A DNA stretch of 64,000 nucleotides from Lutjanus erythropterus (lineage: Eukaryota > Chordata > Actinopteri > Lutjaniformes > Lutjanidae): assembly GCA_020091685.1 (NCBI GenBank), contig CM034603.1:33155696-33219695 (forward strand), read 5' to 3'. A program made the position numbers and the translations under genes. Below, one piece after another: positions 14,837-26,000 of this stretch; the first letter of the stretch is position 1, and each line of letters starts with the position of its first letter. Below the pieces are notes generated by a model that saw only the letters and a program-made list of their open reading frames with translations, had not been told where the DNA came from and did no database searches.

Positions 14837-15223
14837 GATAAATTAATTAACAATGCGTTTGTCTGTTGACAAATAAGTTGACACTAATTGAGGTTAAGTG
14901 GGACTAATTAAGCTTACGACAGCAATACTTCACTTACACACACGAGTAATTACGGCACCCTTAAAGGTTGATGACAAACTCGTCTCTAGATAATGTTTTG
15001 TTTTGGATGGGCATCCTCACAATATCCCAGTTGCTTTTCAGATGATTAACATCATAAACACAACATTTATTGAAGATGTCAGTGATTACTTGCTGGTGAT
15101 GATTGGCTGGTTGTTGGTCAGTGATCTGAAGATGATTTCTGTCTACGATAATCAATGAGTGCTCAAAGAGGGCAGTCATGGTCAGGGCAGTATATTCAAT
15201 CACATGTTCACTCTGTGATACTC

Positions 15224-15225
15224 TG

Positions 15226-15263
<38 letters not shown>

Positions 15264-15288
15264 GCACACACACTCACATACACACTCA
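15224..15288. repeat. (CT)n(CA)n compound microsatellite
   Basis: CT/TCTG-rich run to about 15256, followed by interrupted CA dinucleotides to about 15288. Confidence 0.9.
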
Positions 15289-16079
15289 GAGAGCGTCGGC
15301 TGCTGTTGCCTATGAAGGGCAGCGGCGGTTTACAGTGGTATTAATTGGGTCTCTGGAGTGAGAGTGCTGAGCTGACTGGCTGTCTGGGCTCAACCAAACA
15401 TTATCATTTTTTTTTCACTGTTTATAAAAGACCTCTGTGTGGCCATGAGCCATAGGAAAGCCTAACTAGGTTTACACTAAGTTTAAAGAAGAGGCTGTTT
15501 TCTGTGGAGAGACTTGGATGACTCATTGAAGAATGTGATGTGTGAACAGTGCTGATTACTATAGATACATTTAATGTGTGTCACCAAACATTTTATCAAA
15601 TGGAAGATTTTGCTTTGACTCAATTAAAAAAACAATGCAATTTCCTAAAATTTGATAAGACTTGGTCTAGGTTCTGCCGCTAGGGGGCTCTTTTACATCA
15701 AAGCAATAACAAAAGATGCAGCATGGGATAATGCGAGTTGTCTTAATTGTTGAATTGCAAATACCATCGCAGATGAAAATACATCTTACATGAAAATCAT
15801 CAGTCATATATATACTCATATATAAAACCAGGCTCATGGATGGGATAATATGTGAAGTTTTATTCATACGTTTAGTCACATTTGCCGACTTCCTTCTGGA
15901 CTCTCTGACGTGTCCAACTTGTTTACTAGTGGCTAGCAAGGAAACGTATTGTTAACATGCATAAAATACAGATTTTTCTTGGTTTGAAGATTGTTGGAAA
16001 CATTTGGGATAGTACACAAGTGAACAAAATATCTGTGTAGCGTTTTTAGACATTTTAATGCAGACATGTTAAATATTAT

Positions 16080-16277
16080 AGCTTCAAAGGAGAGATTTTT
16101 GTGGTGGTAGTGGGGTGGGGGGGGTGATAGCTGTCTGATAGTGACAGCTGAAGATATGACAGGAAAGGAGGTAGAGAGAGAGCGGATGACATGCAGCAAA
16201 TGGGACGGACGCTGCAGAGGACTAACAGCCTCACTACACTGGGCACATGCTCCACCAACTGAGCCACAGGGGCGCCC
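16080..16277 (-). mobile_element. tRNA-derived SINE, diverged, promoter B box damaged
   Basis: On the minus strand the head reads GGCGCCCCTGTGGCTCAGTT then GGTGGAGCATGTGCCC. TGGCTCAGTTGG is a good polymerase III A box (TRGYNNARNNGG). The body continues GAGGCTGTTAGTCCTCTGCA, then TTGCTGCATGTCATCC, then a CTCTCTC and CCTTTCCTGTC tract and TTCAGCTGTCAC. This head, a CATGTCATCC-type middle and a pyrimidine-rich tail match a widespread teleost tRNA-derived SINE. The usual B box (GGTTCGANTCC) should lie between the CAGCGTCCGTCCC and TTGCTGCATG words but is missing, so this copy is probably dead. The reading frame at 16076-16303 is just the SINE. Confidence 0.85.
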
Positions 16278-16499
16278 AGGACAACTCTATTTGTCTGTTT
16301 CATGTTAATTAGAGTTCAAATTAATGCCGAATATTCGCCAAAAGAGTTAGCGTCTGTTTGAGTTATAAGAAATCATCAATAATCCTTTAGAAGGAGAAGA
16401 CGTTTTTAACTGTTAAATTGAGTGATCTGTTAATGGAGTGTGGCAGGCGGTAAGGCAGGCAGTCACTGAACCGTAACTCCTGAGTATGCATTATCAGAG

Positions 16500-16750
16500 C
16501 GGTGACGTTTTGTTTGCTAGCCAGCAGCATACTGTTTACAGATTAACAGTTAAAATCTCGCATCCAGTTCTGCCTGAAGAATAAAAAACCTGCGTTGATG
16601 GGTCTCCACAAACATTTTTTAGACTTGTTTTACGTTCTGCTTCGTTTTTTCTAACTCTTACAACTCTAACAACTTTACTGCTGCAAACAGTTGCACCACA
16701 TCAGTTTCCTGGTTTGTTTACATCTGGCTCCACATGAGATCACGTGAAAT
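16500..16750 (+). repeat. Partial copy of unnamed dispersed repeat (family R1)
   Basis: Aligns by eye over more than 200 bases with the reverse complement of about 37660-37885. Shared words include AGCATACTGTT, CAGTTAAAATC, GAAGAATAAA, ACAAACATTTT versus CCAAACATTTT, GTTGATG and TGAGATCACGTGAA. I estimate roughly 70-75% identity with small gaps. It is not flanked by clear terminal repeats here, so this is an internal fragment of the element better preserved at 37.4-38.2 kb. Confidence 0.7.
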
Positions 16751-17774
16751 AAAGTTCCCTATGAGATCTCACAGAATCGTGCTTCCTCTGGTACATTATC
16801 TCAATATAATAAGGCCTGGCTGTAACTTGGAGCACTGACTTATTTTATAGTCAGTGTTTTATTTTGAACATCCAGTTTAATTTTACAGGAAAGAAAAGTT
16901 GCAAAAATGTTTGTGTATTCAGTCAAATATAATTCTTAATTTGCAGGTCAGACTCTTAAAAAATCGGAAACTGGAATCGGCCAAGAAAATTGCAGTCTGT
17001 GCATATTTAATTCAGTGTTCCTGCAGGGCTGCCGGCAGCCTGCCTGACTGTCAGGTATGGGGCTGCAGGGGGAAACAACTTGCTTCAACCAGAGATCACA
17101 TATTAAAGGAGCAATATGTAGAAACTGCACTTGCACAAATGAGTGCAGCAGTCCAAATAGCTAGTTGGAACCATAGACTGTATATTAAGTTGGTTAAAAT
17201 CCTATTTAATATATGATCTATGGTCAAAGCTCAGGGAAACTCAGGCTGGCTGCAGGAAATCTGTAGGAATGCGCAGCGTCGTAAGCTAACAATAATAAGC
17301 ATGAGTCCTACACTGTAAGTTGATCAGCTGTTTATAATGTCAGTTGTCTATCATTGCAAAGTTAAGCCTGTCATCCTTAACAGAAAAGCCCACTGCTCCA
17401 AAAATACATGAGTTAAGTGACTGCCCCTATTAACATATTGCTCAGTTTAAGCATTATAAACATTTGCAGTGTCTAGAATGATTAATGATTTCTTACAGCT
17501 CATAAACAAACACTTACTCATTTGGCAAACATTCAGCATTAATTTGAACCCTAATTTATGTGAAATTTGCACACAAAAATGGCTTTTCTGGCCTGGAATA
17601 GAAATTTCAAAGGAGGACACCGTAGCTGTAGCATTGTTGTCAGAGAAGCAAGTATTTAACAACTCTCCAACTCTCTATTTTGATTGCAGTAGTCATTTAA
17701 CTATAGCCATCACAATTTATAAAAGAATAGATCAAGGTCTCTGTGTGCTGGCTGGATGAGAGGGACACAGTGAG

Positions 17775-17796
17775 TTGTGTGTGTGTGTGTGTGTGT
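17775..17796. repeat. Short (GT)n microsatellite
   Basis: About eleven GT units. A possible terminus of another dispersed repeat (TTAAAGGAGCAATATGTAGA) lies upstream at about 17103-17122. Confidence 0.9.
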
Positions 17797-18198
17797 ATTT
17801 GGTATTTACAAGCTCAGCAGAATACAGTATATACATGAGACAATGGCTTGCTGCTGAATACCTTTACATAAGAAGTCAGGAAATAGACCAGAGCAGATGA
17901 ATGCCAAAGAACAGAGACTGAGAGGATTAGAGGGGCACTGAAAGAGAAAGAAAGGGAGGGGAAAAAAATCGAAAACAAGATCAGATTTATGGGTGTCTTT
18001 TCAAGAGAGCCGTCTAGCTGCATTATCCTCGCCGGAACATAAATCGTGAAAGCGATGTGGAACGCAGAAACATAACTCAGGTTTTCCTCTCCTGCGCAAT
18101 GACTGGTGAAACAACGTCTGGCGGGAACTGCTCTGCCCATCCTGTCGCTCTTTTCCTCTTTACTGTCATTCATGCCCTTTCTATTCTCTTTCTTTCCT

Positions 18199-18214
18199 CC
18201 CCCCCCCCCCCCCC
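18199..18214. repeat. Poly(C) tract within a pyrimidine-rich block
   Basis: Sixteen C in a row inside a strongly pyrimidine-biased segment (about 18125-18260). The bias, not selection, explains the long Pro/Ser/Leu and Gly/Lys/Glu frames here on both strands. Confidence 0.95.
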
Positions 18215-20279
18215 GTGTTTTTTCTCCCTGTCTCTCTCCTTCTCCCTTTGACTCCCCATCACTGTTTGGTTGCTCCGCTCCGTTGAGCTGATGCCATTCA
18301 GAGGGCAAATGTCACAGAGAGAGAGAAGTGTTTCGTCATTCTCCTCGCTCCTTTTTCCAGGCTCCAGCAGTCTTCGCTCTGATTTCCAAAGCTACTTTCC
18401 TATCTCTCCCCAGCCATGGATTCAATTTCAAAGTTTTATGGGCTTAAGTGAGATGTATAAATGGTGAGGCAGTCTTCTTTCTGTCTTACTTTGCCTTTTC
18501 TCATCTGGAGAGTGTCACATTCTCACTCTATCTCGGCTACCTCCATTACCGACCCCCTCCTCAGTCCCATTTATATTCTCCCCTGTTCCTAGTCTGTCCA
18601 GAATTTCTCTGTCTTTTACTCCTGTTGTACGTTTTCTCAGCCTTCCTCCTACTCAAACCTTCTTACTTCTCTGCTATCCACAGTTTTGGTTTTCTAATGT
18701 CTCACAAAGCAGAAAGAGTACATGTTTGCTATGTGTAAGAAGGTGTGTGTGTGAGTTACAACAGCAGGCAGACGTGTTGAAAAAGACTGAGTACCCTTGT
18801 GCTTTGTACTGGCATTTATAAGTGTGTGGAGGATCGTCAGGTCCATGTGCTGCTGGAAGTATATGCAAATGAGGGCAGATATGTAAATGAATGTCCTAAT
18901 TTGGATGTTAATTACTCAGCACGGCTAATTATAATATGTCTGATGAGGCGTAAGGTGGAGGAGAGGAGCGAGAATGGAGGGGCTGCCATAGGATGATGTA
19001 TGTGTGGTGATGAGAGGACGAGCGTGTGTGTGTGTGAGAGAGAGAGACAGAGAGAGGTGTTTGTGTTTAGCGCTGTGTGTATACGCCAGTATTACACCAG
19101 CTGGTCCAATGGCCCCGGTGGGGCTTTCTGGTCAGCACTGCTCAATATGTGGTGGATAAACATTGCATGCAGTGTTGACTTCTGAGAGACACCCTCACAC
19201 ACTCTTTCCCCCGTTCTTTCACTAATGCATGGACACACACTCACACACTCGGACGCTCCTGCTATCTGAGTAAACACTTTTACTTTTTTTATTTCTTAAT
19301 TTTCCCCTTGAAGCTTCACCAGGTGGCTGATTGTCAGTAAATGACTGAGGTGGTGCCGTAGAGGAGACCGCGGCAGTGAGACAGGAGAGAGGAAAGAGCA
19401 GAAAAAGGAGAAACATGCTTTTTTTTTTAAAACCTTACATAATGTGCATAATGATTCTATAATTATTTCATCATAACCCTTTTACATTCTTTTCATTTTT
19501 ATTTCATGATTTCCCTCTGTGTGGTTTAGGAACACAAATGTGAGACATCAAGAGAGTTTGAAACACAGAGAATAAAACAGAAAGAATTGGATAGGTACCG
19601 ACTTTCCTAAACCATCAAAAGATTGGCTACGAGGGTTAAAGTGGGGACACACATTAGAAATGTTAATGAATAGGATTGGAGATATGCTAAAATTTTCCAA
19701 GCGATCATCATCAGCCCCTTGATTTGCGATACCATCGTCCTCCCACCCACCTTCTCCCGACCTCTCTGGGAGATGTGTGCAAGTGGCGAATTCACTATGT
19801 TACGCATGCTACATACGTTCACTACGTCCAGAGGACAAAATAAACTCACAAAGTGTCAAATTACATGTTTTCACACTTATTGTCCATTTTAAACGGAGAA
19901 ATATAACTGTTCACCTTATGAATTCAAGTTTCTCTCTTTTACCAAACTAATACAAACTTAATTGGCTTGTTAACGCCTCAGAAAACACACTTCATTTAAA
20001 CTCAACAGAAAAACATGTAAAACTCACCAAAACCGTCTTTGTTAGTCTGTCCACTCTTCCAACAATCACCAACTCTGGTTTGGTCAAAATAAATCCTCAC
20101 TTTACCGCGTGGAAAGAGTTTAAAGAGTCTGACTCTGCAGGCTGTTTTCCTCTCACTCGTCACCCAGCTCAGTGCACTCATGGTCAGCTGAGTAGTTGTG
20201 ACCTTCGCCACTGGATGAGAGCGCGGTGCAGAGCAGAGACTGTCACTCTGCAGACTATTACATTAGCAAAATAAAATGA

Positions 20280-20373
20280 CAAATATCGCCCTAAAATCAG
20301 GCAAAAAAAGCAATTGCCGATGGATTAAGCCCATCGTCTATAGACAATATAGTCATCCAATCGCCCAACCCTA
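20280..20373 (-). repeat. Terminus of non-autonomous DNA repeat (GGGTTGGGYGATTGGATGA type)
   Basis: In minus orientation the end reads TAGGGTTGGGCGATTGGATG, followed by a diverged ATCGGCAATTG stretch. The same terminus occurs on the plus strand at 59434 (GGGGTTGGGTGATTGGATGA). Two matching ends at distant sites support a repeat family; its extent beyond about 100 bases is not clear to me. Confidence 0.6.
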
Positions 20374-23300
20374 GTCACCACTGAGTAGAACAAGCTGGAT
20401 CTGGTCTGTTTTTGTCTGGGTCAAAGGTGTTGACAGGTGCAAGATAAAATGACAGTCTGATGTGGAAAGATTTTTATCTTAAATTGTCAAATTGGTCTGC
20501 TGGCAGGTGTTCTTATTTTTACACGTTTGGTGAAAAATGAGTCTCTTGCAGGATTTGTGGGGTCATCAGTCACCAGAACTCCAGTCATTACTGACCAGTT
20601 GTTCAATGTGTTGTCTTGTAGCCTATATTTACTCACCTACTAAAGCTCGTCTGCAGGTTTGTCCCAAGCTTTAGTCAGTCCTACTTAACAATATCAGGAT
20701 GTCAGTGGGAAGCATGAATTAATTCAGTGTAATGTAGAAGCTCAAGAAAGAACAGCTAGATGCAGTTGCATCACAATCTGTGCGCCCTGCAGCTCCATCG
20801 TGTCTCTGCTCCAATTACAGGTTTCAGAAGTAGTGCGTCTTCAAGCCTTCTTTCGCTCTTTCTTCAGCAGCCGTGTTTCTAATAGTGTTTAAAACAGTTT
20901 GGCCTTACTTTTTTAGTGAAATACACATTTGAAGCTCATTTATGATAGGCAACAAATACTTTTGGTGTGTACTTTTGTGTACTTAAGCTTTTATTTGGTT
21001 TGCATTTCTTGAATAGGGCATTAATTGATTTATAGCATTTATATTTGCTTCTTTTAGATTGATGATGATTTTAGATGAAAAGGGTCAGTATATATGATAA
21101 AATACAACACAAAATACAATAGTACTCTTAAAAACGAACCATCCTTACAAGGAAAGACATTTAACAATTAAAATTTTGTTTACTGAAACAGAGAACACAA
21201 CATTTAACTCTGACATTATAATTGATTTTGTTATTTGTTCAGTAATATGAATAATTTGTACTTGTATCATAAATACAGCCTGTATTCCTGTGTTTAAAAC
21301 AAATTGAGCTACAGGTAAATTGCTTTGTTAACCAAAACTAAATGTTGAAACGTGGCCATCTAATTAAATCTGCTTAATATTGAGCACAACATCACTCACA
21401 GTCTAATCACATTCACTCACAATAAATTATGTAACAGCAAGTGTTGAAGTAAGCTCAATGTAGAACAAAATAAAACCAGTAACAATAACGCAGGAACACA
21501 CAAGACTTATATATACATGACTATTGCCCCTGTGCATGCTGGGAAGCATCCCCACACACCTACTGTAATCATATGTTCAGCACTCACCCTGTCAAAATAG
21601 ATGGTAGTATTTCAAAAGCCTTCATTTATGAAAAATTCTTAGCCTTGAGTTTTTTGACCTGGGAAACATAAAAGAAGTTGTGGCAAATGAATTCTGATGA
21701 TAAATCCCTGGCCTCCATATTGACTTTCTTCATTATTAAATATATATTGCAGTTAGTCATTTTATCTCATTTTTACAAATTAGGCTCAGTGATGACATTT
21801 ATGTGCTAAAATATTTGCTCTTATGCTGAAAAAAGACACTACCAGTCTTACCAAGCTGTTTGCATGGCTAATGAAAAGGAATATTCCACTAATATTTCCA
21901 TTTATATGCAGCCATGCTACTCTGATAATCGAAAAGTGGAACGGCTGGAGCTGCTTTGACGCTTGTTTATGTCAAAGTAGAATTTTTCAAAGTTTTCCTC
22001 TGGTGTTGGATATGTTCAACCATGCAAACGCAGCCTCCCTCTTTCATTTGTTCAGGATTGCAAGGTCAGCATTGCAATATTTGTGCAAATCCAAGCCTTT
22101 CATAATGCTTAAAAGCAGGTGTGTTTCTCCTTCCGACCAGAAATGTGGGCTTTTCTTTTGTGCAGGCATTTTGCAATCTAGCGGCTAGTTGATCTGACAG
22201 TAGACAGGTGAGAGGACCTGTGTAGTAAATGGCGGTAAAAACCCAAATTTAGACACTTACTCTGATTGCGCTGTTTTCCTTTTCTCAAGAATGCTCCTAA
22301 AGCCAACATAATACTGGTGTTTCTGACTTTTAATTGGAAGGTGCTATATTCAGAAAGGCCTAAATGAGAATTTCCAAATAGAACATGCTGTTAATATGAC
22401 CCGTATCAAATTCAGAATATTGTGATATTTGGAATAATAGTGGAAAATTAGTTTTTGTGTAAATCTAGCCAGTGATTCTGTTCTTTAAATTTAGCTTGTT
22501 TTCTCTCACTGACATTAGTGAAAACATTGAAATATAGCCTTAGCGTTGGCAGCAAGAGCAGATCCCAGAGCAAATAAAGAGGATGAGTGGTTTTGAACTT
22601 CCTTGGAGGTTTTGTATTGGTGGATTTTTTTTCTCTTAAGTGAATTTTTTTAGTCTAACCATTCAAATCTACTAATTTTGAAATTTGCTGGCCTCAGTCA
22701 GAATTCACCTGAACAGACTAGCAGTGTACACACTGAACTGAGGTGTAATGTTTCCACTGTGTCCCATGAGCTGGTGTCATTGAAATGTTTTCTATTGTCT
22801 CTATGTACACAGGCCTAGCAATCCTTTATTAAACAATAGACCGCCGTCTGTTGTGAGTCATGATAAAGCCTGAAGTTATGAAGACATGCACCACTGCGCA
22901 CTGTTTTAATTATAATTCCAATACAAACTTATTAGCCTGCTGTGTATTTGTACACGTAATAAAATGTGTTAACATTGTAGTGTGTGTTCATGTCCAACAA
23001 AATATAAGAAACACACACATACACACAAGCGCACCCACTCGCACATCGATTGAGTCATCTCCTTCATCTCCCTTTCAAGTTGTCCTGTGTGGGTCTCTCG
23101 TATAGTCAGTCCAAAGCCTCGCTATACACTTTGAAATGGCTTTATATTAGATTTTTTTTATTGCTTTTGATTCCCTCCTGCGGTAACCATGAAAGAGCCA
23201 TGTATTTTCCATCATGAGATATGATTCTAGAGATGTTTTACAACCACAGGTTTTCGTGAATGTTGGCGAGGTAGGCTACAAAGTGAAACTACATAGTGTT

Positions 23301-24088
23301 AACATCACAGGTGCTACTGCAAGTCATGCCAAAGGGAATTCTTTTAAGTTTTCTAATACTTTGCCTACAAGGCGACTCAGTGTGTGACTGAAAAACAAAT
23401 CATTTTTAAAACAACAAAGGAATATTTTGAGGGGAGACGGCGTAACTGTGTGTCTGTGTGTGTGGGTGAAAAAACAGACGGGAGTTTGTATGGTTTTGCT
23501 CACACCTTCAGTCACGTCGGCATGCATGCACACACTTGTGCACCTGGTGTACCCGGAGCTACAATCGCTGCTCAGGAAGAAAGGAGTCACAGCGGGAAGG
23601 GAAAATGAAAGCATGTCCTCAAGAAGAAAGGTTTTAATTTTCATGAGTCATCAGTCAGACGAGTTATCTGTTTTCTCTCTGTCTATCTCCCGGTTTCTTC
23701 CTCTAGGACTCTCTGTCTACCACCCCACCTGTCTCTGTCTGTGTCATTGACTTTGCCTCTCTTTTCTTCTTGCCTCCTGACAGCAGCACATTAGATAGGA
23801 GGGTGAGGATTTGTGTGTGTCAGACAGTGCAAATATCCCTGTTTCTCCTCTCAGATACACTTTCATATTTTCATCTTCTCCCTCCTTTGTGAGGCTGCCA
23901 GTCTCGAGCCTCACCTCACTACACAGAGTGTGTCCTCACCTCTGCCATTGCCCTTCATGTCTCCTGGTTGTTCTCCTCGTCGTCTGCTCTCTGTCCCCTC
24001 GCCTTCCTCACCCACTCTCTGTTGGTGTTGCATTTAGATGATACAGTTTCTTTGTGTATAATGGATAGTTTGTGCAAAATTCATCAAA

Positions 24089-24693
24089 CACTCTTAAAAA
24101 TAAATTCCAAGCGGGTTCTCCCTGGAGGGCTGGGGTGCCAGTCAGAACCATTTTGCCTGTGAAGATCTCTTTTTTTTAATGAAGGGCTTGTCCTGGGGTT
24201 CTTTGTGAGACTAAGGATTCCATTGAGAACCCTTTTCATCCAAAGAACACTTTTTTGGAAGAAAGTGTTCATCAAGGATTGTTGAGAGATCCTTAAAAAA
24301 CTCTTTCATCAAGGAGAGTTCTTTGCACCATAATGTAAAAGGGTTCTCGGTAGAACCCCCTTGGTGGGTTCTAGCTAAAACCCTTGGAATATAAAAGGGC
24401 TCTTGGAAAAATCCATTCAACTCCTGTAATATAAAAAGGATTCTCAGTAGAAACCCCTCGGTGGGTTATTGTTAGCACCTCTAGAGAGTTGAGGGCTCTG
24501 GATAGAACCACCAGAAAGGGTTCTGGGTGGTACCATGACAGCTTAAAAAGCTTCTCTGCAGAACCTCTCAAAGAGGGCTCTGGGCTCTAGGTAGAACTCT
24601 CTGAAAGGGTTCCAGAACTGAAAAGGGTTCTTTTATGGGGATATGCTGAAAACCCCTTTATGGTTCTAGTTAGTACCTTTAATTCTAAGAGTG
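24089..24693. mobile_element. Non-autonomous DNA element with CACTCTTA ends and internal AGAACC/GGTTCT repeats
   Basis: The ends CACTCTTAAAAATAAA (left) and TTTAATTCTAAGAGTG (right) are imperfect inverted repeats. The approximately 600-base interior is built from many copies of GGGTTCT and its complement AGAACC, often paired as ...TAGAACC...GGTTCT..., giving a mosaic of short palindromes. I recognise this as a common teleost miniature element, possibly hAT-related. The 8-base flanks TCATCAAA and TAGCAACT are too diverged to be sure of a target duplication. The three minus-strand frames at 24084-24571 repeat similar peptides (for example S-T-E-N-P-F), which reflects the repeats and not a gene. 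Confidence 0.8.
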
Positions 24694-25500
24694 TAGCAAC
24701 TTAAAATGTACCAATATGTCTAAGTCACCTGCTTCATGCCTCTCTGCTTTAGATAATGATGTGATGTCATGTTGCTTGAAAAGCAATAAATTTTAGGAGC
24801 AGATAAAAGTAGATTAGTTTGCTTGACAGAACATATATTTATACATATCTTCTTGTCATACAAGCTAGAAACTGCATTTAATTCTCTTTTCCTAATTTCA
24901 CAATTTAATTGCTTCTCAATAATTATCTTCTCTTTGATGGAATAGTAAAAAAAATATGTTTTTATTGATTAAAGTCTTTCTTCACTTAATTAATCCACAC
25001 TGAAGCGGGAAAAGATTTAAAGTTATAAAATAAATAATCTTACATCGTAATGAGAAATGGGCAGTATTTCTTTTGAAATATTCTTGTGTGATGTTTGTTG
25101 TTTAATTAGAAATGATGCTCACAGACTAGTGGGAATAAGAGAAACTGGTTTATTCTCTGTTCTTTCTGGGTTCTTCAAAAAAAAAAAAAAGTGTGTTTAA
25201 GGACAAAGCACACTTTCTATGTCTTCTGTCTTCTTTTAGTATGTTATCTTTTTTTTTTTTGCTCAACTTGCCTGACTTGACTGGTTAAATAAATAAAAAA
25301 CTAAATAAAACTAAATAAAAAATAAACCTTGCCCATGCTCTGCAGCTTTCATAATGTAAAACACAGGTAAGGAATTTATGATGTGTTTTAGGCAGGAAAT
25401 AAATATATTAAATATAGAAGGACATAAAAAGGCACATTCTAGGTTATAAAAATACAGGGATATTTTTATTTCTTTTTGCTGTTGCAGAAATTTAAATACA

Positions 25501-26000
25501 AATTAAAGGTGCAGTAAGCGATTTTGGACAAACATAGTTAAGTTCTCATTTCCAGGTCATCGAATTACTAAAGCTTTGGGAATGGAGCTCAACTAGGACT
25601 GCAAGAAACGATTTTTTCATTGCTTTCTTTCAAGAATTACCCAGAGCCTAAAGTGACATCGTCAGATTGCTTATTTTGTCCAACCAGCAGTCCAAAAACC
25701 CAAAACACTCCTAATTTATTATCATAAATGGCAAAGAAAAGCAGCAGATCCTTGCATTTAAGAAGCTGGAACCAGCAAATGTCGATTGATTGACTAATCG
25801 TTGCAGCTCTGGACTCAACAATCAGCTATCTTACTGACCTGTGATTGGCCAAAGTCTCCTGCCAAGGGCTTTTCTAAAGTCTGAAATCAAATCCACGAGG
25901 AGGAACAGAAGTCTAGTTTTCTCTCAGACCACTTGAATTACAATATTCTTAAACCAAAAATAAACTCCAGCATTTACATAGTATGAACACAGAAATGACC
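25501..26000. repeat. Dispersed TTAAAGGTGCAGTAAGC-type repeat, interrupted
   Basis: Starts ATTAAAGGTGCAGTAAGCGA, a start I recall from dispersed teleost repeats. It continues past the element inserted at 25594-25811 with ATCAGCTATCTTACTGACCT, GATTGGCCAAAGTC and GAGGAGGAACAGAAG. The right boundary is uncertain. Confidence 0.4.
25594..25811 (-). mobile_element. Internally shortened TAATCGATTA-type element nested in another repeat
   Basis: Minus-orientation copy of the element at 14481-14836. It begins TAGGACTGCAAGAAACGATT and ends GACTAATCGTTGCAGCTCTG. The flanks GCTCAAC (left, about 25587) and ACTCAAC (right, about 25813) could be an approximate target duplication. At about 218 bases it lacks part of the interior. 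No coding capacity. Confidence 0.7.

Noticed and set aside
17814-18308. 164-codon minus-strand open frame
   Set aside because: It runs through a pyrimidine-rich block with a poly(C) tract; the sequence is low-complexity Gly/Lys/Glu and Ser/Leu, overlaps open frames on the other strand and has no domain.
24084-24571. Three minus-strand frames with similar repeated peptides
   Set aside because: The peptide repetition reflects AGAACC/GGTTCT repeats in the mobile element at 24089-24693.
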